DNA from: Planctomyces sp. SH-PL14
Lineage (GTDB): Bacteria > Planctomycetota > Planctomycetia > Planctomycetales > Planctomycetaceae
Assembly: GCF_001610835.1 (NCBI RefSeq)
Contig: NZ_CP011270.1
Span: 5,350,001-5,414,000 of the forward strand
DNA: 64,000 bases
Direction of reading: 5' to 3'
Below, piece by piece: positions 52,107-60,475 of the stretch. Both the position numbers and the translations under genes were made by a program. Positions within the stretch are counted from its first letter, which is position 1; each line of letters starts with the position of its first letter. Under the pieces are notes generated by a model, which was not told where the DNA came from, searched no databases, and saw only the letters and a list, made by a program, of their open reading frames with translations.

Positions 52107-52109
52107 GGA

Positions 52110-53663
52110 TCAGGACGAGATCCGGAGCCGGCCGCGGATGTCTTTTTCGACAGCGTGCCGGTCAGCCCGATCGCCAATGCGAATCGAGCAGGCGGTCTCT
52201 TCGGTGGTGAGAGGCTCCAGGGCTTCGAGCTGGCAGTCGAGGATCCGGGTGTCGGCATCCGACGGGTCGTCCCCCGCCCGCTGCCGTTCGGCAATCCGGG
52301 CCCGGGCGGTCTCCGGAGAGACCTGGAAGTTGAGGAGGACGAAAGGCACGTTGGCGTCCGCCGCGACCTGTCGCATCCGCTCCCGGTCCTTGTGGCGAAG
52401 GTACGTGGCGTCGACGATCGTCGGGAAACCGGCCTGGAGGACATCGCGGGCGGCCGCGGGGAGGAGATCCTCGTAAAGCCGTCGGCTGATCTCGGGGCGA
52501 TACGGGTCGCCGTCGAGCCGCGTCTTTCCGGGCTGCCCCCAGGTTCCGAAGAGCCGCTTCCGTTCGACGTCCGACCGGATCCGGACCGCACCCAGGTCCT
52601 CGCACAGGCTCTGCGTCACGAACGACTTCCCCGTCCCCGAGACGCCGTGGGTCACGATCAGCCCGGTCGGCCGCGGGGCGACGGTCGCCTGGGCAAGCGC
52701 GAGATACCGGCGGACGTCATCGTGGTGCGACGCCCGTTCCTCCGCGGACTGCTCCCCCTGCGAGAGCCGCAGCGCCGCGACCTTGGCCCGCACGAGGGCC
52801 CGGTAGACGAAGTACCACCGCCAGGTCCCGAGACCCGCGTAGTCCCCCGTCCGCTCCAGCCAGCGGTTGAGAACGCGGTAGGCGGCGTCGGGCCGCTTCC
52901 GTTCGGCGAGATCCATGACGAGGAACGCAATCTCGCTGAGGACGTCGACCCACCGCAGCGACGCGTTGAACTCCAGGCAGTCGAAGACCTCGATCCGCCC
53001 CTCGCGGAAGACCATGTTCCCCAGATGCAGGTCCCCGTGGCACTCGCGGATCCGTCCGTCGCGCTTCCGCTCCTCGAACAGCGGGCGGAGACGAGCGAAC
53101 TCGGCGTCGCACCACGCCCGCAGCTCGGCGACACAGCCGGCTGCCTCGGGGACACGGTCGAGAGCCGCGAAGTTGGCGTTCACCGGATCGCGGACGGACG
53201 CGAGGTCGCCGAAGCGGTCCTCCGCCCTGGCCGCATCCGCCGCCGCGTGAAAGTCCGCCAGCGTGTCGGCGAGCCGGTCAAAGTCCCCCGGCTGAACTTC
53301 GCCCCGCTCCAGGGCGGCGGGCATCAGCCGGTCCTGCGAGAACTGTCGCATCTGGACCGCCCACTCGACCGGCTTCCCCGTCCCGTGCAGCGCGGCCCGC
53401 TCCGGCGGCCCGTAGACCGGCCGCACACCGAGGTACAGGTCGGCGGCGAGACGGCGATTGAGCCGGACTTCCTCGTCGCAGAACCGCTGCCGGCGCTCGA
53501 GCGTCGTGAAGTTCACAAAACCAAAGTCGACCGGCTTCTTGAGCTTGTAGGCGTACTCCCCGGTCAGCAGGACCCACGAGATATGGGTCTGCAGGAGCTC
53601 GATCGACTCGACCGGATGATCGTAGGCCTCGGGCCGTTTCAGGCTCTCGATCATCGCTTCCAT
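52110..53663 (-). CDS. Fused phosphotransferase-like and P-loop kinase-like protein
   Basis: The 517-residue protein joins two domains. The N-terminal half (about 1-335) resembles aminoglycoside phosphotransferase-type kinases: the catalytic HGDLHLGNMVF at about 210, and VFDCLEFNASLRWVDVLSE, in which the first Asp should coordinate metal. The C-terminal half (about 345-510) is a P-loop nucleoside or small-molecule kinase with Walker A GVSGTGKS and VDATYLRHKDRERM. Such two-domain proteins are common and generally of unknown substrate. I chose ATG 53663. Its start lies 114 bp from the stop codon of the alcohol dehydrogenase; a repeat copy abuts its stop. Confidence 0.85.
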   Translation of the reverse strand: MEAMIESLKRPEAYDHPVESIELLQTHISWVLLTGEYAYKLKKPVDFGFVNFTTLERRQRFCDEEVRLNRRLAADLYLGVRPVYGPPERAALHGTGKPVEWAVQMRQFSQDRLMPAALERGEVQPGDFDRLADTLADFHAAADAARAEDRFGDLASVRDPVNANFAALDRVPEAAGCVAELRAWCDAEFARLRPLFEERKRDGRIRECHGDLHLGNMVFREGRIEVFDCLEFNASLRWVDVLSEIAFLVMDLAERKRPDAAYRVLNRWLERTGDYAGLGTWRWYFVYRALVRAKVAALRLSQGEQSAEERASHHDDVRRYLALAQATVAPRPTGLIVTHGVSGTGKSFVTQSLCEDLGAVRIRSDVERKRLFGTWGQPGKTRLDGDPYRPEISRRLYEDLLPAAARDVLQAGFPTIVDATYLRHKDRERMRQVAADANVPFVLLNFQVSPETARARIAERQRAGDDPSDADTRILDCQLEALEPLTTEETACSIRIGDRADRHAVEKDIRGRLRISS

Positions 53664-53776
53664 GAGAGGACGGCTCGCGGGTTGGCGTGGCTTGGGGGAC
53701 GGGCTCGGATCGGCCCGGGAGATCGTCGCAAACCCCGCGCCTCGAATCGATGCCGGCGGGACTCTGTCTCCCGGAC

Positions 53777-54763
53777 TTAACCGGGGACGAGGACCGCCGC
53801 GCCGTCCAGCTTTCCTTCGCGGAGCGCGGCGAGGGCCTCGTTCGCCTGCGAGAGCGGGAAGGTCGTGGTCGTCGACCGGATCGCCGCCCGGCCCGCGAGG
53901 TCCAGGAACTCGCGGCCGTCCTGACGGGTCAGGTTCGCCACCGAACGGATGCCCCGCTCCCCCCACAGCCAACGGTACGGGAAGGTGGGGATGTCGCTCA
54001 TGTGGATCCCGCCGCACACCACAATGCCCCCTTTCCGCACGACCTGGAGCGCCTGCGGCACGAGCGGGCCGACCGGGGCGAAGATCAGGGCCGCGTCGAG
54101 CGGTTCTGGAGGGAGAGCATCGGAGCTGCCGGCCCACTTGGCGCCGAGCGAGCGGGCGAACCGCTGCGAGGACTCGTCGCCGCTGCGGGTGAAGGCGTAG
54201 ACCTCCCGGCCTTCGAAGACGGCGGCCTGCGTGACGAGGTGGGCCGCGCCGCCGAAGCCGTAGATCCCGACCCGCCGCGGGTCGCCCGCCATCCGCAGCG
54301 TGCGGTAGCCGATGAGTCCCGCGCACATCAGCGGCGCGGCGGCGGCGGGGTCGAGCGTTTCGGGGAGCGGGAAGCAGTACCGCGCGTCGGCGACCATTTT
54401 CTCGGCGTAGCCGCCATCGAGCTGGTAGCCGGTGAAGCGGGCGAAGTCGCAGAGGTTTTCGCGACCCGCGCGGCAGTCGTCGCATTCGCCGCAGGTCCAG
54501 CCGAGCCAGGGGACGCCGACCCGCTGGCCGACCGCGAGTTCGCGGACCTCGGTGCCGAGGGCTTCGACGACGCCGACGACTTCATGCCCGGGGATGATCG
54601 GGAGTTTGGGATCGGGGAGTTCGCCGTCGACGACATGCAGGTCGGTCCGGCAGACGCCGCAGGCCAGGACGCGGATGAGGACTTGCCGGGGTTCGGGGGT
54701 GGGGGCGGGCCGTTCGGTCAGCCGAAGGGGTTGGCCGGTTGCTTCGAGGACCATTGCGCGCAT
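53777..54763 (-). CDS. Zinc-dependent alcohol dehydrogenase
   Basis: The 328-residue protein is a medium-chain dehydrogenase. Catalytic zinc ligands are expected at Cys38 (CGVCRTDLH), His60-Glu61 (PGHE) and a later Cys in [12 protein letters not shown]. The structural zinc loop has Cys91, Cys94, Cys97 and Cys105 ([15 protein letters not shown]). A Rossmann loop [11 protein letters not shown] follows; its GFGGAAH replaces the usual GLGGLGH. These enzymes oxidise primary alcohols or reduce aldehydes with NAD(P). Substrate and cofactor are not determined. The gene is upstream of the two-domain kinase in the same direction, but 114 bp apart. Confidence 0.92.
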   Translation of the reverse strand: MRAMVLEATGQPLRLTERPAPTPEPRQVLIRVLACGVCRTDLHVVDGELPDPKLPIIPGHEVVGVVEALGTEVRELAVGQRVGVPWLGWTCGECDDCRAGRENLCDFARFTGYQLDGGYAEKMVADARYCFPLPETLDPAAAAPLMCAGLIGYRTLRMAGDPRRVGIYGFGGAAHLVTQAAVFEGREVYAFTRSGDESSQRFARSLGAKWAGSSDALPPEPLDAALIFAPVGPLVPQALQVVRKGGIVVCGGIHMSDIPTFPYRWLWGERGIRSVANLTRQDGREFLDLAGRAAIRSTTTTFPLSQANEALAALREGKLDGAAVLVPG

Positions 54764-54837
54764 GATCGACGCCTCCGGTTCCTGATGGGCGAAGAATGGT
54801 CGAGCGTCCGCACGCCATTGTGCCGAAAGTCGTCCCC

Positions 54838-55148
54838 GCCGGCACAGCGTTCATTGCTCAAGCCCGACGTGCGACGGCTGCCGGGGTCAAGGGGGCAACC
54901 CCTTGCCGCCGGAGGCGCTTCCTTCGCGGAATCGTGGGACACGACGGATGTCCCCTTTGTGGGATCAGCTATGAGGACTCCCTCAATCCAGACCGCTGGG
55001 TTTGCGATCCCCGCGGGTTGGTGAGGGGGGCATACGGTACGGTGTCCGCGCTTGGACACGATCTCCTTCAGACATCTCTCGACGGTCAGCCTCCGGCGGG
55101 CAGGGGGTGGCCCCTGCACGCCACCAGGGCATCCGCCCTGGACCCGGT
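54838..55148 (-). repeat. Two-armed dispersed repeat, copy 9 (full length)
   Basis: Minus-strand copy with GGGTCCAGGGCGGATGCCCTGG at one end (near 55148) and GCCGGC at 54838. Both stems of the first arm differ in a compensatory way from copy 1. The GGGTCC end lies 15 bp from the stop of the peroxiredoxin-like gene. Confidence 0.92.
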
Positions 55149-55162
55149 TCTTTGGGTGGCGC

Positions 55163-56011
55163 CTATGGATTCGCGGCCACATCCGCCTTCGCCGTCACAC
55201 CCTGACTCTTCGCCAGAACATGCAGCAACGACTTGTTATCCAGAAACGGCTCGCCCCCATAATACGCCCAGATCACCTTCCCCTTCGCATCAATCACAAA
55301 CGTCCCGTGATCCAGCGACTCCGGCTTCTCCGCCGTCTTCGGCGTGAACACCCCGTACTGTCCCGCCACACCATTGTCGGGATCGGACAACAACGGAAAA
55401 TCAAACGGCCCATACTCCTTGTACTTCTCCGTCGTATGCTCCGGCGTGTCCGAACTGATGGCGACAATCTCCGCCCCCAGCTCGTGGAACAGCTTCAGGT
55501 CCTTGTTCAGCGCGAAGAGCTGCGCGACACAGTGGCTGCACCCGTAACCGTAGTAGAAGACCACCACGACCGGCCCCCGCCCCGTCCACTCGGAGAGCGA
55601 CCGCGTCTGCCCCGTATGATCCTGCAGCGCAAACGTCGGCGCAGGCTGCTCCAGCAGCTTGTGGAACTGCGTCTCGGCCGGCGCGAAGTCCTTCTCCGCC
55701 AGAACCGAAGCCAAGTCATCCGTGATCTGCCGCGACTTCACCGCCGTCAGGTACGCCTCCGCGTCATTGGCAATGTGCCCCGTCGGCAGCAGCCCATAGG
55801 TCTGGCAAAGCTGCCGGCACCGCTCCAGCAGACTCAACCGCTCATCCGGCCCGGTCGCCTTCACCTGCGGGATGGCGACGTGATAGACGACCAGCCCGAG
55901 GTAAAGAACTCCCACGGTCCCCAGGAACCCAAGGAACAGCTTCTGCCCGAAGGACCGGGGGGGCGGGACGGGATTGTCCGCAGGATTGCGGGACGGCGCT
56001 GATGAGGACAT
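55163..56011 (-). CDS. Membrane-anchored peroxiredoxin/AhpC-TSA-type protein
   Basis: A 282-residue protein with one membrane helix at about 22-47 (LFLGFLGTVGVLYLGLVVYH). A helical segment of about 70 residues follows, then an AhpC/TSA thioredoxin-fold domain at about 125-265 with YYGYGCSHCVAQL (Cys158 and Cys161) and AEIVAISSDTPEH. The CxxC motif suggests a thiol-disulfide or peroxide-reducing role; the usual TxxC motif of PrxQ is not present, so thioredoxin-like reductase activity is possible. The domain faces the periplasm if the N-terminus is inside. It is downstream of the PepSY-TM gene cluster on the same strand. Confidence 0.85.
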   Translation of the reverse strand: MSSSAPSRNPADNPVPPPRSFGQKLFLGFLGTVGVLYLGLVVYHVAIPQVKATGPDERLSLLERCRQLCQTYGLLPTGHIANDAEAYLTAVKSRQITDDLASVLAEKDFAPAETQFHKLLEQPAPTFALQDHTGQTRSLSEWTGRGPVVVVFYYGYGCSHCVAQLFALNKDLKLFHELGAEIVAISSDTPEHTTEKYKEYGPFDFPLLSDPDNGVAGQYGVFTPKTAEKPESLDHGTFVIDAKGKVIWAYYGGEPFLDNKSLLHVLAKSQGVTAKADVAANP

Positions 56012-56073
56012 GTCGACTCCGTTTCGAAGACTTTTATATTAGTCCGCCGCGGCCTGAGTGTCAGACCCGGCGA

Positions 56074-56269
56074 CAGACGTCCGCTTTCCGAGACCGGCGG
56101 TGAGGACTCGGGGCTCGCTTTGCAATCACCGCGGGGTGGTGAGGGGGCATACGGCACCGGGTCCGCGTTTGGACACGTGCTCCTTCAGACATCTCTCAAC
56201 AGTCAGCCTCCGGCGGGCAAAGGGGCGTTGCCCCTCTGCACTCCCCACCAGGGTGCCCCTGGACCCGGT
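56074..56269 (-). repeat. Two-armed dispersed repeat, copy 10 (outer end of second arm missing)
   Basis: Minus-strand copy ending in GGACCCGG, 12 bp from the stop of the second PepSY-TM gene. It loses similarity near 56074, so the right arm hairpin is absent. Confidence 0.88.
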
Positions 56270-56281
56270 TCTTTGCTGGGC

Positions 56282-57691
56282 CTACGCGGCGGCCTCTACC
56301 GGACGCGACGGCTCCCCAAGTCCCAGCCAGTCCCGAACTCGCGGAATCCGCCGCAAACACACCCGCTCCAATCCTGCCACCAGCAGCAACGACGCACCAA
56401 ACAACGGCAACAACGCCGCCAACAAACCAATCAACGTCACCAGCCCCAACGACCACCGCGGACTCAGCAACACCTTCGGAGCACCCAACGCCCCGACATC
56501 ACGCCGACGCCACCACATCACCACCCCGCTCACACTCAACAAAACCAGCCCCACCGCCGCCAGCAGTCCCAGCAGCTGATTCACCCAACCGAACAACTGC
56601 CCCTCATGAGCCGCAATCCCCGTCCCGACCACCCGGTCCACCCAGTGCCGGTCTCGGAAATCCTCCCGGCTCACAATCTCACCCGTCCGTCCATTCACCA
56701 CCAGATTCACCCGCCGTGGCCGGTTGGCAATCATCGATTTCGCGGTCCAGTTCTCCGAACTGCCCGACGGAGGAGCGATCACGACCGGCGGCGGGAGATC
56801 CAGCGGCCGCACCGCCGCCGCCACCACATCGAATCCCGCCAGGTCGACCGGTCGCGACGGACCACCCCCGCGCCCGCCGCGCCCTCCTCCGCCTCCATGC
56901 CCGCTGTGCTCACCGCCCCCTCCACCGCCGCTACGACCGGCACCCGATCGATCGCCCCCCACGGTCCAGTCCTGCTGAGCGACCGCCGTCCCGGTCCACT
57001 CCCGGACCGACTTGAAATAGGTCCCCCAGAACTTCGCCCACGGCAGCCCCGTGAAGAGGAGAAACAGCGCCAGCGTCGAGATCCAGATCCCGGTCACGCT
57101 GTGGATGTCCCGCCAGAAGATCGACCGCCCCTTCCGGAGCCGCGGATACAGCACGCCCCCCAGCCCGCGGGCGTTCCGCGGCCACCACAGGTACAGGCCG
57201 GTCAGGATCATGATGATCGTCCACGACGCCGCCAGCTCGACGATGTTTGAGCCGCGGTCTCCCATCAGCAGCTCGCCATGCAGGCGGAAGATCTGACGAA
57301 GAAACCGGTCCGCCTCCGGAACGGAGTGCAGGACCGCGCGGGTGTCCGGATGAACGTACACCCGCATCGTCTCGCCGCCGTCCCGCACCAGCACCCGCGG
57401 AGCCGCCTGGTCCGTGACCGGAAGCTCGTAGCCGGTCGGGGTTGAGCCCGGAAAGGCCGCGACCGCCGCCGCGACCTGCTCGGAGGGAAGGGCGACGGTG
57501 CCGCTCCGCTCGACGTGGTCGTACGGGGCTTCGACCCAGGCGTCGATCTGCGGCTTGAACAGATAAATCGCGCCCGTGATCGACAGGAGGATCACGAACG
57601 GCGTGCAAAGCAGGCCGGCGTAAAAATGCCACCGCCACACGGCCCGGTAATCGGGCCACGAGGCGCGGGGCGAGGCGTTCGAATCAGTCAT
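56282..57691 (-). CDS. PepSY-associated transmembrane protein 2
   Basis: The 469-residue protein has four clear membrane regions. The first, WHFYAGLLCTPFVILLSITGAIYLF, carries the family His. A periplasmic PepSY-like domain lies at about 65-135. A second helix is SWTIIMILTGLYLWWPR. IHSVTGIWISTLALFLLFTG is the third. A long periplasmic loop follows with a Gly/His/Arg-rich insert (GGGGEHSGHGGGGG) absent in PepSY protein 1. Two C-terminal helices follow. This fits the iron-uptake/flavoprotein-linked PepSY-TM family. The start at ATG 57691 precedes the first helix. It is upstream-adjacent to a DUF1559 gene, as is PepSY protein 1. Confidence 0.9.
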   Translation of the reverse strand: MTDSNASPRASWPDYRAVWRWHFYAGLLCTPFVILLSITGAIYLFKPQIDAWVEAPYDHVERSGTVALPSEQVAAAVAAFPGSTPTGYELPVTDQAAPRVLVRDGGETMRVYVHPDTRAVLHSVPEADRFLRQIFRLHGELLMGDRGSNIVELAASWTIIMILTGLYLWWPRNARGLGGVLYPRLRKGRSIFWRDIHSVTGIWISTLALFLLFTGLPWAKFWGTYFKSVREWTGTAVAQQDWTVGGDRSGAGRSGGGGGGEHSGHGGGGGRGGRGGGPSRPVDLAGFDVVAAAVRPLDLPPPVVIAPPSGSSENWTAKSMIANRPRRVNLVVNGRTGEIVSREDFRDRHWVDRVVGTGIAAHEGQLFGWVNQLLGLLAAVGLVLLSVSGVVMWWRRRDVGALGAPKVLLSPRWSLGLVTLIGLLAALLPLFGASLLLVAGLERVCLRRIPRVRDWLGLGEPSRPVEAAA

Positions 57692-57751
57692 GGTCAGTCG
57701 AAAGAAAGTGAGGGCAACAAGATCAAAAGGAGTGCGACTCAACGCCGCGGT

Positions 57752-58882
57752 TCAGAACTCGCCGATCAGCTCCCGCCCGTCGCGGCTGTGGAGCCCGCGA
57801 TGGACCGTGACGTCGACGTTCTCTCCCACGAACCGCACCCCTCCGTCGCCGAACATCACCTGCGCTCCGCCAGCGTGATAGCTCCGCGGCCCGAAGAAGC
57901 CGGTGAAGTGAATCACGATGTCCGGGACACGGCTGTTCGGGGGCTGAAACCCGTTCGTCATGGTGCTGATCGCACCCGAGTGCGCCCAAGAGGTTCCGCG
58001 GCCCCGCAGCGCCGCGCTCGATGCGCCTCGCCAACTCGTGAGCGTTGGCCAGATGTTGGCGAGGTTCGGGTTCGAGATCATCCCCGCTCCGTCGACATAC
58101 GCCCCCCAGGCTCCGCCCCCTGTCAGTCCCTGTGTGGCGTTCAGCGTCGAGGCGACTCCCGTCGAGCCGTTGAGAGTCATCTGGTACGGATAAGGAGGGA
58201 GCGTGCCGGCGGTAAGCGTTGTGTCGTTGCCCGCGCTGCGGACGGTTTCGCTCATGAAGACCGTGTTCGACGCGCCGTCCGTGATGTCTCCCATCCGGAC
58301 GCCGGAGTTCTCATAGCTCAGGCCGTCGGTCCGCCAGCGGAGGTCATAGCTTACGCTCTTGCCGCTGCCGTAACTGACCATGTAGTTCGTCCCGCTGTAG
58401 ACCGCTCCTCCGGCGCCGACGTTCTGCGTCGGCGCGGGGTCGCTCGGGCAGAGCAGGACCGCCAGCGGGGTGGCGAAGACCGACGCAAACTTCGGGTTCG
58501 GGACGAGGCTGTTGAACGGGCCGGTGAACGCGGGCTCGGCGAAGTCGAGCTGGTTCTGGAGGTTGGCCTGCTCCAGATATGGCAGCAGCCGGGCCTGGGC
58601 CGAGAAGCCCTGGGTGTTGGGCCGATAGTTCTGGGCATCGACCATCGGGAAGGCGAAGAAGGTGCTCTCATAGTTGTGGAGCGCCAGCCCCATCTGCCGG
58701 AGGTGATTGCCGCACTGGGCGCGGCGGGCCGCCTCGCGGGCCTGCTGGACCGCGGGGAGCAGGATCGCGACCAGAACGGCGATGATGGCGATGACGACGA
58801 GCAGCTCGATGAGCGTGAAGCCGCGGCGATGGCGAAGCGGAGCGCAGGGACGCGGACGCTCCCGATCCGGGACACGAGGCAT
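57752..58882 (-). CDS. DUF1559 pseudopilin-like protein 2
   Basis: The 376-residue protein has an Arg/Pro-rich leader followed by the prepilin-type [12 protein letters not shown], a membrane helix and [14 protein letters not shown], identical to DUF1559 protein 1 over this stretch. The C-terminal domain ends with HAGGAQVMFGDG, the H-X9-DG motif. Length and order match the family, whose members resemble type II secretion/type IV pilus minor subunits. The start at 58882 gives a leader of about 20 residues before the motif. The gene precedes PepSY-TM protein 2 with a 60-bp gap. Confidence 0.92.
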   Translation of the reverse strand: MPRVPDRERPRPCAPLRHRRGFTLIELLVVIAIIAVLVAILLPAVQQAREAARRAQCGNHLRQMGLALHNYESTFFAFPMVDAQNYRPNTQGFSAQARLLPYLEQANLQNQLDFAEPAFTGPFNSLVPNPKFASVFATPLAVLLCPSDPAPTQNVGAGGAVYSGTNYMVSYGSGKSVSYDLRWRTDGLSYENSGVRMGDITDGASNTVFMSETVRSAGNDTTLTAGTLPPYPYQMTLNGSTGVASTLNATQGLTGGGAWGAYVDGAGMISNPNLANIWPTLTSWRGASSAALRGRGTSWAHSGAISTMTNGFQPPNSRVPDIVIHFTGFFGPRSYHAGGAQVMFGDGGVRFVGENVDVTVHRGLHSRDGRELIGEF

Positions 58883-59161
58883 GGTGGACCTCCGGAGGCG
58901 ATGTCGGGCGGAAGAGGGCGCGGCCGACGAGGAGACGGCGGCCGGGCCACGACAACGGTTCGGAACGGAGACCGCAACGGGCGGTGTTCACCGGCGGCGC
59001 ATGGTGGCACGCTCACGCCGGATCAACGATTCCGGTCTTGTGGAGAGCGAGCCGCCGAGCCGTGTGAGCGTGCGAGCATGTTCCGCGCGGAACACCTTCC
59101 GGATGTCCGCTGCCAGAGGTAGGCAGGGCGAGACATCCGCGCAGCGCGAGCCGGTCCGAAC

Positions 59162-59860
59162 TCAGGCGCACAGAACGCGCCGCGGCGGCGGGACCGGAGG
59201 AGGGAGCGTTTCTCCCGAGAACGATTCGGAGCAGGGGATCGAAAGAGGAGTCGTGAGAGTCGGCGGGGCGGTCAGGACGTCGGGTACCACCGGGATGCAC
59301 ACCGGCAGGCCCGCGATCGTTCCGTGTTCTCCGCGGCACTTCTGGGCGGCGATGCCCAGCGTCCAGCGGACGCTGGTTCGCTTCTTGTTCGATTGAGCGC
59401 GGACATCGTCGGCCGCGGGAGCGGTCTTTCGAACCGCGTCGCTGGTCGCGACGCCGTGCGAGTGCGAACACTCGCCGCCGTCTTTCGCGCAGCACGACTT
59501 TCCGTGGCTCTGGCAGCAGCTGGCCGCAGGCTTCTCCGGGGCGGGCTTCGCGGCCGCGATCGCTTCCGCTTCCTTCTTTGCCGCGGCGATGACGAAGGGG
59601 GGGAGCTCGATCCGGTTGGCCTGCGCCCAGGCGACCTTCTCGCTGTTCGTGAAGCAGCAGCAGCCTTTCCAGCACTGGTCCGCCGACGCGCAGCCGCAGG
59701 GGCGATCCATGCAAGGGAATGGTTGCGAACGGTCTTTGCCGGCAACGGGGGGGGAAGCGATCGGGAGCGGGACGAGCGCAAGGCAAACGCCAGCGAGAAC
59801 AGCAAGGGCGATGAGCCGTTGCGTCAGGTGCTGGCCGAACTGGCGAATCAGAGACAGCAT
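59162..59860 (-). CDS. Cys/His-rich exported protein, possible metal binding
   Basis: A 232-residue protein with a signal peptide (about 1-30; hydrophobic LIALAVLAGVCLALVPLP). The mature protein is remarkable for cysteine clusters: PCMDRPCGCASADQCWKGCCCF at about 48-70, here given in parts as PCMDRPCGC and CWKGCCCF, and then CCQSHGKSCCAKDGGECSHSHG in pieces CCQSHGKSCC and CSHSHG. The second set mixes Cys with His, a pattern seen in metal-binding or metal-responsive envelope proteins. I assign no metal. It sits upstream of the DUF1559/PepSY-TM pair in the same direction. Confidence in the gene is high, in the role low. Confidence 0.75.
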   Translation of the reverse strand: MLSLIRQFGQHLTQRLIALAVLAGVCLALVPLPIASPPVAGKDRSQPFPCMDRPCGCASADQCWKGCCCFTNSEKVAWAQANRIELPPFVIAAAKKEAEAIAAAKPAPEKPAASCCQSHGKSCCAKDGGECSHSHGVATSDAVRKTAPAADDVRAQSNKKRTSVRWTLGIAAQKCRGEHGTIAGLPVCIPVVPDVLTAPPTLTTPLSIPCSESFSGETLPPPVPPPRRVLCA

Positions 59861-59944
59861 TTGAACGGGCGGGAAGCCTTATGCAGGACCCTCAACCACC
59901 TCGCTCTCCACGAGGCGGATGCTAGCCGTCCCTGGCCCGTAACG

Positions 59945-59964
59945 CCAACGCACCGGTGTGTTGG
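59945..59964. repeat. Near-palindrome in the region upstream of the Cys-rich gene
   Basis: CCAACGCACCGGTGTGTTGG is self-complementary apart from one mismatched pair. GTAACGCC (59939-59946) is echoed by GGCGTTAC (60008-60015). Possibly a regulatory or repeat palindrome; the role is unknown. Confidence 0.5.
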
Positions 59965-60072
59965 CTGCGATTTCCTGGTTTCGGTATTCCGGTGCACCGC
60001 CGCGGCGCGGCGTTACCGAATCTGGCGAGGTCGCATTGTGACCAACAGGGGCACAATGTGCACGCCGTTGAA

Positions 60073-60413
60073 CCGGGTCCAGGGCGGATGCCCTGGTGGC
60101 GTGCAGGGGACTGTCTTGTTTTTTGGCCTCCCTGCCCGCCGGAGGCCTAGCCGTCGAGAGATGTCTGAAGGAGTGCGTGTCCAGACGCGGACGATGTGCC
60201 GTATGCCCCCTCACCAACCAGCGGGGATTGCAAAGCTAGCGGTGTGATGTGAGGGAGTCCTCAACGCTGGTACCACAAAGGGGATTCCCGTTGCTTACCA
60301 CGGTTCCTCATCGAAGAAGCCTCCGGCGGCAAGGGGCGAGCCCCTTGACCCCGGTTGCCGTCGAACATCGGGCTTGAGCGAACAGCGCTCAGCCGGCAAG
60401 GACGCGATTCGAG
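60073..60413 (+). repeat. Two-armed dispersed repeat, copy 11 (full length)
   Basis: From GGGTCCAGGGCGGATGCCCTGG to GCCGGCAAGGACGCGATTCG. The first-arm hairpin has an enlarged loop with TGTCTTGTTTTTTGG; copy 4 carries a similar T-rich loop in its other arm. Confidence 0.92.
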
Positions 60414-60475
60414 GCCGCGGGACAAGACAGGACGTCCCGCGCCATGCAGCCCCTCTCGCTCAGTCGCCTCGCCCG

